Origin: a virus
Virus record (IMG/VR): IMGVR_UViG_3300009165_000001
Coordinates: 1-47,455 of that record
Reading direction: 5' to 3' (one strand)
DNA: 47,455 nucleotides
Positions 16,840 to 23,827 of the stretch are shown here, piece after piece. The notes beneath the pieces are model-generated. The model was not told the DNA's origin. It made no database searches and worked only from the letters and a program-made list of their open reading frames with translations. Position numbers and translations under genes: made by a program. The stretch's first letter is position 1, and every line of letters starts with the position of its first letter.

Positions 16840-17421
16840 TCACCCGAGCACCTCGCTGTCCATGTTGGCGAAATGGTGGACGGCGTACCATTTTGGATCC
16901 GGTTTGCGCCCAAGGCGGCGCCAGAATGGGCGCTGTAGGACGTCATCGCGACCGAGCAGCCTAACGTCGTCTCGGCTGTCTAGCGCCTCGCTGATGAGCT
17001 TGGAACCCATGGATAGGTGAGTTGCCGGATCCGCTTCTTTGAGCAGATCAAGACATCTGCCGATCCATGGATGATGTGGGGCCGCTGCCAAGAAAGCGTT
17101 GCAGGCGCGGAGCCGCGCCCCTCTCGCATAGAATGGCGACGCCACCGCCGTCGCGCCGGAAAGCAGCGGCTCGATGTTACGCAGGAACTCGGTATCCCAG
17201 TCAGCGTATACGCCGCCGTACTCCCACAGGATATGAAGGCGCGCCCAATTGGACTGCTGCCGAACGTGACAGCACGATGCTGGCGGATTCGTCGCAAGCC
17301 CGTCTGAGCGACGCTCGATCCACCCTGGGTGCAACTCCAGGAATGACGCCGACCACTGCTCATATGGCGCCGGCACCAAGCTTGTCTGGACCCAAACCCG
17401 ATGGATGATTCGCGGGATCAT
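16840..17421 (-). CDS. GT32-type (Och1/capsular) glycosyltransferase
   Basis: The 193-aa protein begins MIPRIIHRVWVQ and contains YGGVYADWDTEFLRNIEPL near residues 75-95, with the DWD (DXD-type) metal/nucleotide-sugar motif of the glycosyltransferase family that includes Och1 and bacterial capsule enzymes (Gly_transf_sug). The usual N-terminal P-x-I-I-H-x-x-W motif is also present, and the length suits the catalytic domain alone. The ATG at 17421 forms an ATGA overlap with the tail-fibre-like gene, so the two are translationally coupled. Likely substrates are host surface glycans or a virion protein; coupling favours the latter, but this is inference. Confidence 0.82.
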   Translation of the reverse strand: MIPRIIHRVWVQTSLVPAPYEQWSASFLELHPGWIERRSDGLATNPPASCCHVRQQSNWARLHILWEYGGVYADWDTEFLRNIEPLLSGATAVASPFYARGARLRACNAFLAAAPHHPWIGRCLDLLKEADPATHLSMGSKLISEALDSRDDVRLLGRDDVLQRPFWRRLGRKPDPKWYAVHHFANMDSEVLG

Positions 17422-19403
17422 GAGATCTTTTTCACTTCCATCCACGAATTTTCGAGGATGTAACTGGTATGGTAATCAGTCGGCTCGCAATCGGCCGCAA
17501 CAGTGAGCGTGCCAGAAGCCGACACGTGCACGATTGCATCAATTTCGCCAACAGCGAGCCCGGATCCGCCATAAATGTTGTACGTCGCCGCCCCGGCGCT
17601 TCCAAGCGCAGAACGCAGTAGCCGCGAGTCTTGGCCGACGAACGCCGGATACGGCCACACGGCAGCGCTGATTGCGTCGGCGATGCGATGGCTGATCAGG
17701 CACGAACTGGCAGTGCACGTCCCGTCCAAATTTATGTCGCAGCCTTCGCCGCCTAGCTGAATGAACAGAAACGCTTTCACCAAGTACGAGAACCCGGCCT
17801 CGACATCGACTGATAGTCCGGGGACGTTAGCCCATGTGTCGGAGTCCCAATCTGCATCAGTGTAGGCGATTTGGTGGTTGACCGAGGATAGCGGGTGCTG
17901 GTCGGCGAGTTCGCGCCCGGTCAGATCTGGATGGTAGCTCGTGCCGCCGATGACCGAGTTCGCCCAGGTGACACCGACCTTCGTGTAGCGGTCGGCGCTA
18001 TTGTACGTGAACGAGCAGCTGACCTCGGTCGTCGAGTCGGTGGTGAAGTCGTACTCCAACCGCAGCGTGTGGCCCGGGGTCCAGGTGTAGTCCGCATTGA
18101 GCGTCCCCTGGCAGGTCAGATCTCGCGCCGACTGGCTGTAGAGCGTGGACCAGTCGATGTGCTGGGTCGTGGCGCTCAGGATCTCGACCGGGGTGGCGCC
18201 GTCGTCGTCGAAGAGGCGGCACGTGATGACGTTGGCCGTGCCGTTGCCCTTGGAGCCGCTGAGGATGACGTCCTTCAGGAAGAAGTTGACCTTCCCGGCA
18301 GGGAGTACCGATGGGAGCGGCGCAACCGTATTGAAGTGGTCGAGCCCTTCGCCGGCGACCATGGTGGCGGTGCCGTTCGTGGCAGCCGCGGCGAGATCGA
18401 GCGTGGCCGAGCTTGCGCCCCTGGTGGTGATCTCGGCGGACGACAGCAGCTCGTAGGCGTCATTCCACGTCGGCGCCGAGGCCGAGAAGGTCCAGTTCTG
18501 CTCGGTGGTGTCGAGAACCACGCTGGCGCTTTGGAGTGTCGCGTACTGGCCTCCGAAGTTGGTCCCCGCCTCGATGTAGTAGGTCATGCCCTGGACAAAG
18601 TCAGCCGAGGCGTTGAGCGTGCCGACGCGCCGGAAGACGGCGTGGGTGTCGACGGGCGTGGCGCCCTCGAAGTGGCGGCCGACGTCCAGGATTACGTAGA
18701 CGCCCCAGTCGACCTTGTCGGCAGCGAGCAGGTCGGCAGACGGGGGTAGGCACACGAGCGCGCCGGTGAGCACGGAGTAGCCGTCATCGTCGTAGACCTG
18801 CGGATCTTCTCCATCGAAGTGGGTCGCCGACAGCAGAGGCGTCACGTCGTCGCGGGTGAACGTGTCGCCGTCCTGGGTCCATCCCATAATGAACGCGCCG
18901 TAGGCGCCGCCACCGCCACCACCGTCGACGCCGAACACGCATCGGACGTTGCCCTTGTTGAGCGGGTCGGGAACCTTGGCCGGGTAGAGGTACGACGACT
19001 CGACCTCCGGGTCGGGCCTTGGGTGGACGTGGAGCCCGTGGGCTGGCAGGCCCGTGCCGGGGTCGGCGACACCATCGGGGAGCGGGTCGCCCTCGAAGTA
19101 GCCCGGGAACGGTGTGCCCCAGCCGGAAGCGGCCGCACTGAGGGTACGGGCGCCAGCGGTGCCGCCCTTGGTCCAGGTGACGGTAGCGGAGTTGACAAGG
19201 GCGCTCTCGAGCGCCTTGGGCTCGTCCGTGGCGTCGACCTGGACCTTGCCGAGGTAGTCGACGGCCCAGTTGAGCACAGCTCGGGTCTGGCGGAGCAGCT
19301 CCCAGAGCTCCTTCTTGAGCCACGCGCCAATGCTCTTCGGGTCATCGTCCGGCTGGCGGGACCCGAGGGGCTTTTCGACCTTGGCGCGTGGAAGGAAGGC
19401 CAT
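17418..19403 (-). CDS. Tail fibre-like virion protein
   Basis: A 661-aa, beta-rich protein. Residues 1-50 are an N-terminal anchor with a helix (WLKKELWELLRQTRAVL). A Gly-run (GGGGGG) lies near 160, and the segment DLTGRELADQHPLSSV near 495-510 matches the G-R-x-x-x-D-Q-H-P motif common in tail fibre and baseplate-associated proteins. The C-terminal 150 residues resemble a receptor-binding or carbohydrate-binding beta domain. It is the first large gene of the late arm and overlaps a glycosyltransferase gene. Host recognition is the probable role. Confidence 0.72.
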   Translation of the reverse strand: MAFLPRAKVEKPLGSRQPDDDPKSIGAWLKKELWELLRQTRAVLNWAVDYLGKVQVDATDEPKALESALVNSATVTWTKGGTAGARTLSAAASGWGTPFPGYFEGDPLPDGVADPGTGLPAHGLHVHPRPDPEVESSYLYPAKVPDPLNKGNVRCVFGVDGGGGGGAYGAFIMGWTQDGDTFTRDDVTPLLSATHFDGEDPQVYDDDGYSVLTGALVCLPPSADLLAADKVDWGVYVILDVGRHFEGATPVDTHAVFRRVGTLNASADFVQGMTYYIEAGTNFGGQYATLQSASVVLDTTEQNWTFSASAPTWNDAYELLSSAEITTRGASSATLDLAAAATNGTATMVAGEGLDHFNTVAPLPSVLPAGKVNFFLKDVILSGSKGNGTANVITCRLFDDDGATPVEILSATTQHIDWSTLYSQSARDLTCQGTLNADYTWTPGHTLRLEYDFTTDSTTEVSCSFTYNSADRYTKVGVTWANSVIGGTSYHPDLTGRELADQHPLSSVNHQIAYTDADWDSDTWANVPGLSVDVEAGFSYLVKAFLFIQLGGEGCDINLDGTCTASSCLISHRIADAISAAVWPYPAFVGQDSRLLRSALGSAGAATYNIYGGSGLAVGEIDAIVHVSASGTLTVAADCEPTDYHTSYILENSWMEVKKIS

Positions 19404-19472
19404 CTACATCGTCTTGAGCACGCCGACGGTGGTCTTGGGGGTCGACTTCCGCACCCTCTTGCGCTTCTTCAC
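19404..19472 (-). CDS. Possible very small basic peptide (22 codons)
   Basis: A GTG at 19472 overlaps the stop of the 77-aa gene as GTGA and opens a 22-codon frame rich in Lys and Arg (VKKRKRVRKSTPKTT), ending just before the tail-fibre start. Overlap and spacing match real neighbours, but so short a frame could be chance. If translated, it may act mainly to couple translation. Confidence 0.35.
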   Translation of the reverse strand: MKKRKRVRKSTPKTTVGVLKTM

Positions 19473-19702
19473 GGCCGCTCCAGCTTCTTCGCGGCCTCGA
19501 GCACGAGCATTGCTTTCTGGTGGACATCGTGCCCCCATCCGTTCGTGTTCAGGACGGCTGCGGCCGTCTTCACGACGTTGGCGAGTTCATCGTAGGTCAG
19601 CTTCGGCGGCTCGGTGGCCTTTGCAACCTTCCCCCCGAAGGTAGCATCCCAGTTGTCGTAGGCTCCGAGGTCCAACGGGCGGCTCATGATGTGGTCAGCC
19701 AT
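19469..19702 (-). CDS. Small protein of unknown function (77 aa)
   Basis: It starts MADHIMSRPL at the ATG 19702, which has the AAGGAGTGAGC ribosome-site cassette immediately upstream; an in-frame GTG six bases earlier is less likely. The C-terminal half is helical (YDELANVVKTAAAVLN, LVLEAAKKLERP). There is no membrane segment or recognisable motif. It lies in the small-gene cluster before the tail-fibre gene. Confidence 0.7.
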   Translation of the reverse strand: MADHIMSRPLDLGAYDNWDATFGGKVAKATEPPKLTYDELANVVKTAAAVLNTNGWGHDVHQKAMLVLEAAKKLERP

Positions 19703-19704
19703 GC

Positions 19705-19851
19705 TCACTCCTTTCGCCCTGAATCCGGGCGGTTTTGGTCGATGGAATCAGGCATGTAGGCCGCGATGACCTGTCCCACGGCATACGAGCCAGCCGCGGC
19801 GACGCCCACGCAGCCGGCGCAGAGCAGGATGGCCAGGAAGGCAAGCCTCAC
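19705..19851 (-). CDS. Small membrane protein or lipoprotein (48 aa)
   Basis: A GTG start overlaps the previous stop as GTGA. Residues 2-30 are a hydrophobic helix (LAFLAILLCAGCVGVAAAGSY). The Cys in LCAGC could be lipidated, although the lipobox is imperfect; otherwise this is a single-span membrane peptide. The short hydrophilic tail ends in SGRKE. A small holin- or antiholin-like role is possible, but the only direct evidence is the hydrophobic helix. Confidence 0.6.
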   Translation of the reverse strand: MRLAFLAILLCAGCVGVAAAGSYAVGQVIAAYMPDSIDQNRPDSGRKE

Positions 19852-20114
19852 TTCTTCGCCCTCCGTGGGGCCGGGCTCAAGAACCGTTCCACCAGCACGC
19901 GCATCCCTTCGACCGACTTCGCGAGCCCGCGCGTCTCTTCGCGGAGCTTCTGAATCTCCAGCAGCTCCTGCGATGGCGTCTGTGTCCACGTCCATGTCAC
20001 CGGCTGCCCAGGGAATGGCTGGTCCGGCACGCCTGCCATGTACATGGTTACCTGTGGAAACGGGTTTTTGTCGTAGTGGATGCATTGCATGCACTGGCAG
20101 CCTATGGGATGCAT
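19848..20114 (-). CDS. Small Cys-rich and coiled-coil protein (88 aa)
   Basis: The N-terminus has CQCMQC within HPIGCQCMQCIHYD, which could bind a metal. A Pro-rich linker follows, and the C-terminal 45 residues form a coiled coil (LLEIQKLREETRGLAKSVEG). The ATG at 20114 forms TGATG with the upstream stop. The gene overlaps the next by GTGA. No family is recognised; the coiled coil suggests an oligomer. Confidence 0.65.
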   Translation of the reverse strand: MHPIGCQCMQCIHYDKNPFPQVTMYMAGVPDQPFPGQPVTWTWTQTPSQELLEIQKLREETRGLAKSVEGMRVLVERFLSPAPRRAKK

Positions 20115-20500
20115 CACTTCGTGTCCTCCGGGGTAACGTCGATAACCTCGTACTCGCGTTTCGGGGCCTGCACGACGGAAATCACGAGCCGCGCCAGCTC
20201 AGGCGGGGCATTGGAACGGTCGCCGGCAATCTTGTGGGCCAGCTCAACCCGCCCGTAGTGCCTTGCCAAGTAGGTCGGGACCTCCTTGTTTGGGAGGAGC
20301 GCGTGCTGCATGATGGTGAGCTGCTCTTCCGTGGCGCCCGGGGGCCCCTGGAGCTTGCCGTCTGACCCAACCTTGAGCTTGTAGGCCTGGTCGGCCACTG
20401 CCACGACGTCCACCGAATCCGCCACCATGCGAGAAAATCGAAGGCCTATCTCTCGGCCCACCGCAGGGTCGTTCGCCATGAGAGCCTTGTCATTCGGCAT
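20114..20500 (-). CDS. Protein of unknown function (128 aa)
   Basis: The ATG at 20500 follows a GAGTGAGG ribosome-like site and begins MPNDKALMAND; a start at 20533 is in frame but less supported. The sequence is helical with a central segment EEQLTIMQHALLPNKEVPTY and a basic end. It might be a DNA-binding packaging protein, and a small terminase subunit is otherwise not recognised in this genome, but I see no clear helix-turn-helix and leave it unassigned. Confidence 0.65.
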   Translation of the reverse strand: MPNDKALMANDPAVGREIGLRFSRMVADSVDVVAVADQAYKLKVGSDGKLQGPPGATEEQLTIMQHALLPNKEVPTYLARHYGRVELAHKIAGDRSNAPPELARLVISVVQAPKREYEVIDVTPEDTK

Positions 20501-20510
20501 GTCAGCTACC

Positions 20511-20768
20511 TCACTCAATTCTGCCCCCGGCACGCTTCGCCGTCAACCAGCCCCAGTTTGCCTCCGCGGTGGCCCGCCGGCACCCCTCCTCGTGCTGCTG
20601 GAGGTAGCACCCGTAGGCTAGGCCGGTGTAGCGAACGTGTAACCTGGCGTACCCTTTCTTCGCGTACTCTACCTCTCGGAACTCGTCGAGAGCTCTAAGG
20701 AAGGCCTCGAGCACGGCCTCCTCACCTGGCTCGATTTCCTCTCCGACGTTCACGAGGATGTCAGGCAT
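20511..20768 (-). CDS. Small protein of unknown function (85 aa)
   Basis: Starts MPDILVNVGEEIEPGEEAV at an ATG with a GAGAGGTGGCG leader. It has an acidic N-terminal third and a C-terminal half with two Cys and several Tyr and Trp. No signal or membrane segment is present. It lies downstream of a GC-rich inverted repeat (20793-20826), so its expression may be separated from the operon above. Confidence 0.65.
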   Translation of the reverse strand: MPDILVNVGEEIEPGEEAVLEAFLRALDEFREVEYAKKGYARLHVRYTGLAYGCYLQQHEEGCRRATAEANWGWLTAKRAGGRIE

Positions 20769-20792
20769 CGCCACCTCTCACCAGGTTAGCCT

Positions 20793-20826
20793 GCGGGGGC
20801 CCCAGGACCATCCCCAGGACCCCCGC
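20793..20826. repeat. GC-rich inverted repeat between two minus-strand genes
   Basis: GCGGGGG (20793-20799) is complementary to CCCCCGC (20820-20826). The 20-base loop contains the direct repeat CCCAGGAC. There is no uridine run on either side, so an intrinsic terminator is unlikely. It may attenuate transcription or protect mRNA ends. Confidence 0.6.
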
Positions 20827-20878
20827 TTGCGGCCGCTCGCGCCAGGCATCGGTCACCAGCGGCCACGCAGCAACCGTA

Positions 20879-21187
20879 TCACCGCGGTGACGGGGTGTCT
20901 ATTTTCCTCGGCGGCCTACACCATATCCGCGCCAGCCGCTCCTCGACCAGGTCCACGAACGTTACTGGCCACAACGAATCCTCCATCATCTGCCGCGTGT
21001 AGACGCTCTCGTCCTTCCGCCCGCAGCACTCCACCCAGAGGCGCAGACCGCCCTCTGGAGTGTCGGCCCACCCGCAGCACGACACCGTTCCAATGCACAC
21101 GGGGCACGTGGGGAGCCGCGTGACCTGCTCGGATAGAGGGGCCGCCTTGGCCACGGACTCACCTGACGGAGCATTGGCGCGTGTCAT
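20879..21187 (-). CDS. Zinc-ribbon-like protein (102 aa)
   Basis: Contains CPVC and a later CC pair (SCCGW), then ECCGRKD, all in the first 60 residues, suggesting a zinc-binding fold. The ATG overlaps the preceding stop as ATGA. No DNA-binding helix is evident, and the family is unknown. It belongs to a three-gene set beginning with the helix-turn-helix gene at 21872. Confidence 0.7.
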   Translation of the reverse strand: MTRANAPSGESVAKAAPLSEQVTRLPTCPVCIGTVSCCGWADTPEGGLRLWVECCGRKDESVYTRQMMEDSLWPVTFVDLVEERLARIWCRPPRKIDTPSPR

Positions 21188-21510
21188 TTGGCGCCCGCCG
21201 CTGCGAGGGCCGCGTCCTCGATGGCGAGCCTCGCCAAGTCCTGCGCGGCTGCCGATGCGAACGGGACCCAGAGCGGCGCCTTCGTGCGCATGCAGCCCGC
21301 GATGTCTTCCTCGCCGAACGAGACCACCTCCCTTTCCCCGTGATGGTCAGCCCTTATCATGAGCCGGTCACCGCTCTTCCATACCCACATGAGGTCAATC
21401 GAAACGCCGCACGCGGAGCACCTCGGCAGCCGCTCCGCCGTCCCGATGGCCAGGCTAAGCGTCGCCACCAATAGGTCTACCAACGACTCTGTATTGTCAG
21501 TGCGTGTCAT
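21184..21510 (-). CDS. Small protein of unknown function, one CxxC (108 aa)
   Basis: The protein starts MTRTDNTESLVDLL. A hydrophobic helix LLVATLSLAIGTAE precedes a CSACG motif; a beta region with MWVWKSGDRL follows, then an Ala-rich C-terminal helix. Its start and stop both form ATGA overlaps. It could be a small metal-binding regulator. No catalytic motif is visible. Confidence 0.7.
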   Translation of the reverse strand: MTRTDNTESLVDLLVATLSLAIGTAERLPRCSACGVSIDLMWVWKSGDRLMIRADHHGEREVVSFGEEDIAGCMRTKAPLWVPFASAAAQDLARLAIEDAALAAAGAK

Positions 21511-21872
21511 TTAGCTGGCTCCTGGATTTTTGTGGGAGGAGAAGTAGGGGGCGAGTCGGGGGCGGGCCTCTCTGACCCGGTACCCCCCGTCCTGTAGCGG
21601 ACCAGTGGTCCCGATGACCCAGTGAGTCGCGCATCCTTGGCCAGCCTCTCCCGTGCTCGCCGGTTGGCCCTGCGCTGCACCAACCTGGGTAACAGCCTGT
21701 CCAGCAGGCCCACGGCATCCTCTACCGTGCAGTACCAGAGACCCTTCCCGGGTTTCGCGGACTCGCGGCTAACGCGCACCAGCTTGCCCTGCATCGCGCC
21801 GATTACCACGTCGCGTCCTACTCCGAGGACTCGGGCCACGGCAGAGACTCTCACTAGTCCAGGCAGCGCCAT
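21507..21872 (-). CDS. Helix-turn-helix protein, probable DNA-binding regulator (121 aa)
   Basis: From the ATG at 21872 the protein begins MALPGLVRVSAVARVLGVGRDVV. The segment VSAVARVLGVGRDVVIGAMQ looks like a helix-turn-helix of the excisionase/MerR type, with a following strand KLVRVS. The C-terminus is basic, then Pro/Thr-rich. It is the first minus-strand gene leftward of the arm divergence, a common site for a switch regulator. A TTG at 21959 would add 29 residues of poorer quality. The ribosome site is weak, so leaderless expression is possible. Confidence 0.65.
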   Translation of the reverse strand: MALPGLVRVSAVARVLGVGRDVVIGAMQGKLVRVSRESAKPGKGLWYCTVEDAVGLLDRLLPRLVQRRANRRARERLAKDARLTGSSGPLVRYRTGGTGSERPAPDSPPTSPPTKIQEPAK

Positions 21873-22003
21873 CCATATAATGTAGCACTGCCGGATTCTG
21901 TCCGCATATCTTGCGCGTTGCCGATTTACGTCACGTTCTCCCGTCGAATAGTGGCGCAATTCCGAGGCTCCTCTTCGGCACGTGGCGTGCAGTAGCGGTG
22001 TCC
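21873..22003. promoter_or_regulatory. Divergent intergenic control region
   Basis: This 131-bp gap separates the leftward and rightward arms. Plus-strand TATAAT (21876-21881) is present but has no good -35 box at the right distance. On the plus strand, TTTACG, 16 bases and AATAGT near 21923-21950 is a weak alternative. Promoters for both arms are expected here; I cannot fix them. Confidence 0.4.
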
Positions 22004-22198
22004 ATGGTCAGCATCCTAATCGCCCGCGGAATGGTAGTCGAGCAGTGCGCGCGGCGCGGTCACTCGGTCCTTCGGCGCCGCGGTGACCGTGACTGCCCGG
22101 TCTGCCGCGCGGAGGCAGAGGCTCGGTACGCGGCTCAACTGGCGTGGGAGCTGTTCCTCCCGGACCTAACGGAGCACGCAATGGAGATGTCCCAATGA
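22004..22198 (+). CDS. Small Cys-rich protein (64 aa)
   Basis: Starts MVSILIARGMVVEQCARRGH and contains C-x-x-x-H and later CPVC, arranged like a small zinc ribbon. The C-terminal half is helical. It ends in an ATGA overlap with the next gene. It is the first rightward gene after the divergence. The upstream part of the open frame has no coding character, so I take the ATG at 22004. The role is unknown. Confidence 0.6.
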   Translation: MVSILIARGMVVEQCARRGHSVLRRRGDRDCPVCRAEAEARYAAQLAWELFLPDLTEHAMEMSQ

Positions 22199-22383
22199 AC
22201 ATGCCGCTCGAAGTCAAGCTTGCACTTGGTCGTCTGTTTCGCATGATGTCGCGTCCTGAACGGCCCGGCGATGGCGAGGATTACGCTGCGTGCCGCTCAA
22301 TCATCATGGGCTCTGTGGAACCCCCGGCCGAGTATTCACCGTGTTACCAGCGGGACCGCCTGAAGGGAGCTCGTGGCGACTAA
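22195..22383 (+). CDS. Small protein of unknown function (62 aa)
   Basis: Starts MNMPLEVKLALGRLFRMMS by ATGA overlap. The N-terminal half is an amphipathic helix, the C-terminal half contains two Cys and an acidic patch. It forms a two-gene unit with the zinc-ribbon gene. After it, rightward coding stops for about 2.4 kb. No function can be read from the sequence. Confidence 0.6.
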   Translation: MNMPLEVKLALGRLFRMMSRPERPGDGEDYAACRSIIMGSVEPPAEYSPCYQRDRLKGARGD

Positions 22384-23041
22384 CGCGCGAAGCTATCGAG
22401 ATTTTCTAAGCGTTGTCCATGTAGGGAAACCCAGGATGTCTGTGTGATGCGCGCTTACATGCTCGCGCGTCGCTGGAGGGCCGCTCGGGCCGCATCCATG
22501 GTGCGTTTGGAGTGTGTGGCAATGTAGTCAACACGCGATTCCGCACACTTAGGTCCAGTTGTGTAAACGGAACCCCCGTAATAGCGGGTATTGTTTCTAA
22601 AGGGTCACATGTGGGTAGTGTTGGCCACCTCACAGGTGTTGACGGTTCGGGATGCATCTCCGGGCCTACCGGGCCGGAGAAACGCTCATCCCGCGGCCCC
22701 TTGGGCCTTGGGGACACGCATCCCGCGGCCTGCTGGGCCGCGCGGAACGGCCCTACCTCGCTGTACGTTCGCTGTCGCCTCTCCTCGCCCGGCGCTCGTA
22801 ACCCTGCACAATCCCACGGTTGGGTAATGTAGTTACACGTCGTGCCACCTCGCCTCGCCGCGTCGTCGCCTTCGTAGGAGGCCCGCACAGCAATCCCGCA
22901 TGAGAGTCATCCCGCACGAGTCTGTCTTGCTATCTACCCTTGGTAGTGGGTAGTGGCTTGTGATGGCTTGGTGGTAGTTCAGTGGGGCGGATTCTGCCTT
23001 CTCGCGGGCCCCTCCGAGTAGTGCTGCCCTCTAGCAGGCCT
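22384..23041. other. Non-coding control segment with repeats
   Basis: No frame here shows credible protein composition. The segment contains three tandem GGGCC-type hairpins (22654-22748), two plus-strand copies of an ATGTAGT-x-A-x-A-type motif (about 22522 and 22827), and a small hairpin with loop TAATAG near 22574-22587. It may include the replication origin or early regulatory sites; this is inference. Confidence 0.5.
22654..22748. repeat. Three tandem GGGCC hairpin units of about 32 nt
   Basis: Units start at 22654, 22684 and 22717, each beginning GC-x-CATC or GCATC, followed by a stem built on CCGG/GCGGCC and GGGCC. The third has the best stem (GCGGCC TGCTG GGCCGC). Sequence differs between units while pairing is kept, which suggests selection on structure. 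The string GCTGGGCCGC recurs in the capsid-promoter inverted repeat at 10562. Confidence 0.65.
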
Positions 23042-23452
23042 TCACAGGCCACGGTCAGCTCGAGCTCGCTCTCGGGACTCCTGCTTGGCCCACCTGGCCC
23101 GCAACTCCTCAACCCCGCGCGGCGCTACCCACTGCGGCTTGGCCTCGCCGTCTACCCAACGCATGAGCATCATCCGCGAGCACAGCTCCCTTATGCTCAT
23201 GTTGCGCGTCCCTACCCACCATGCAGCGTTCCGCACACGCAGGATGCGGTCTATCGCCTCCATGAGCTTCGCCCGGGTCTGCTCTGCAGCTACGTCCGGG
23301 TGAGCTGCATCCAGCGCCTGAAGTCTCCTCTCCTCTGCCAGTAGCTGACCGTAGCGGCGGGTTCTGATTGCCTCCGCGTAGGCTATCTGCTTGGGCGTCC
23401 CGTGTAGTGGTGTATCGGGCGGCTCTCGCCCTGGTCGGCTGTGCTCACTCAT
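23042..23452 (-). CDS. Phage/plasmid small protein with GTPKQIAYAEAIR motif (136 aa)
   Basis: The ATG at 23452 follows a strong AAAGGAG ribosome site. Residues about 18-30 read GTPKQIAYAEAIRTR, like the G-[ST]-x-K-Q-I-x-[WY]-A-E-x-I-R motif found in many phage and plasmid proteins of unknown function. The middle is helical, and the C-terminus is basic with several Trp residues, suggesting nucleic-acid contact. It is one of only two minus-strand genes in the control region and has its own promoter candidate at 23587-23616. Confidence 0.75.
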   Translation of the reverse strand: MSEHSRPGREPPDTPLHGTPKQIAYAEAIRTRRYGQLLAEERRLQALDAAHPDVAAEQTRAKLMEAIDRILRVRNAAWWVGTRNMSIRELCSRMMLMRWVDGEAKPQWVAPRGVEELRARWAKQESRERARADRGL

Positions 23453-23586
23453 CTCGTGTGCTCCTTTCGGGGCCTCCGGGTCCGGCTCTGCTCTCCGTCG
23501 TCTGCCGGTTGGCTCTGTCCGGCGAGAGCCGGACTTGCACTTGGCCTCGGGGCGTCCTGCACGCCCTGAGTATCTACCCGCGCGCG

Positions 23587-23616
23587 ATTGTGCACCGCAT
23601 TTTCTGCGCCAGTCAA
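23587..23616 (-). promoter_or_regulatory. Sigma-70-like promoter for the 136-aa gene
   Basis: Minus-strand TTGACT (23616-23611), an 18-base spacer, then CACAAT (23592-23587; four of six). It points at the gene starting at 23452. A 13-bp palindrome immediately upstream (23619-23631) would place a regulator next to the -35 box. Confidence 0.45.
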
Positions 23617-23618
23617 TA

Positions 23619-23631
23619 TGGCAAAATGCCA
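23619..23631. promoter_or_regulatory. Operator-like palindrome TGGCAAAATGCCA
   Basis: A perfect 13-bp inverted repeat with a three-base centre, two bases from the -35 box of the candidate minus promoter and overlapping the start of the first 21-bp direct repeat. It has the size and symmetry of a dimeric repressor site. Confidence 0.5.
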
Positions 23632-23647
23632 CGTTTTTGACTACATC
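23627..23647. repeat. 21-bp direct repeat, copy 1
   Basis: TGCCACGTTTTTGACTACATC occurs here and again at 23694-23714 without a mismatch, 67 bp apart. Looser relatives on the opposite strand lie near 22522 and 22827. It may be an iteron or regulator-binding site. Confidence 0.8.
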
Positions 23648-23693
23648 ATCCCACCACGGTTTTCCTGGACTTGTTGCAGCGCGTGCCCCTTTT

Positions 23694-23714
23694 TGCCACG
23701 TTTTTGACTACATC
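23694..23714. repeat. 21-bp direct repeat, copy 2
   Basis: Identical to 23627-23647. The spacing of 67 bp is close to six and a half helical turns. It lies 44 bp before the 15-bp inverted repeat. Confidence 0.8.
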
Positions 23715-23757
23715 TGCATACAACGTAGGGGCACATCCTAATCGTGTGTAATGCGCA

Positions 23758-23808
23758 GCGCTCACGCAGTGCTCGTAAGCTACCTCACCAATCGCACTGC
23801 GTGAGCGC
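23758..23808. repeat. 15-bp perfect inverted repeat
   Basis: GCGCTCACGCAGTGC (23758-23772) and GCACTGCGTGAGCGC (23794-23808) are exactly complementary, with a 21-base spacer. It lies just after the stop of the 102-aa minus gene, so it could act as a transcription-ending hairpin, although there is no uridine run. Origin or operator roles are also possible. Confidence 0.85.
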
Positions 23809-23827
23809 ACCTCGGCAAGAAAACGCG

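Larger units (their letters stand above)
23453..23827. other. Non-coding control segment between two minus-strand genes
   Basis: This 375-bp stretch has no credible gene. It carries the promoter and palindrome upstream of the 136-aa gene, a 21-bp direct repeat in two copies, and a perfect 15-bp inverted repeat. AT-rich pockets (GTTTTTGACTAC) stand out in otherwise GC-rich DNA. Confidence 0.55.

Noticed and set aside
22406-22888. A 160-codon minus frame in the control region
   Set aside because: It runs through the hairpin array, has Pro/Arg/Ser-rich composition, no ribosome site and no neighbours in frame.
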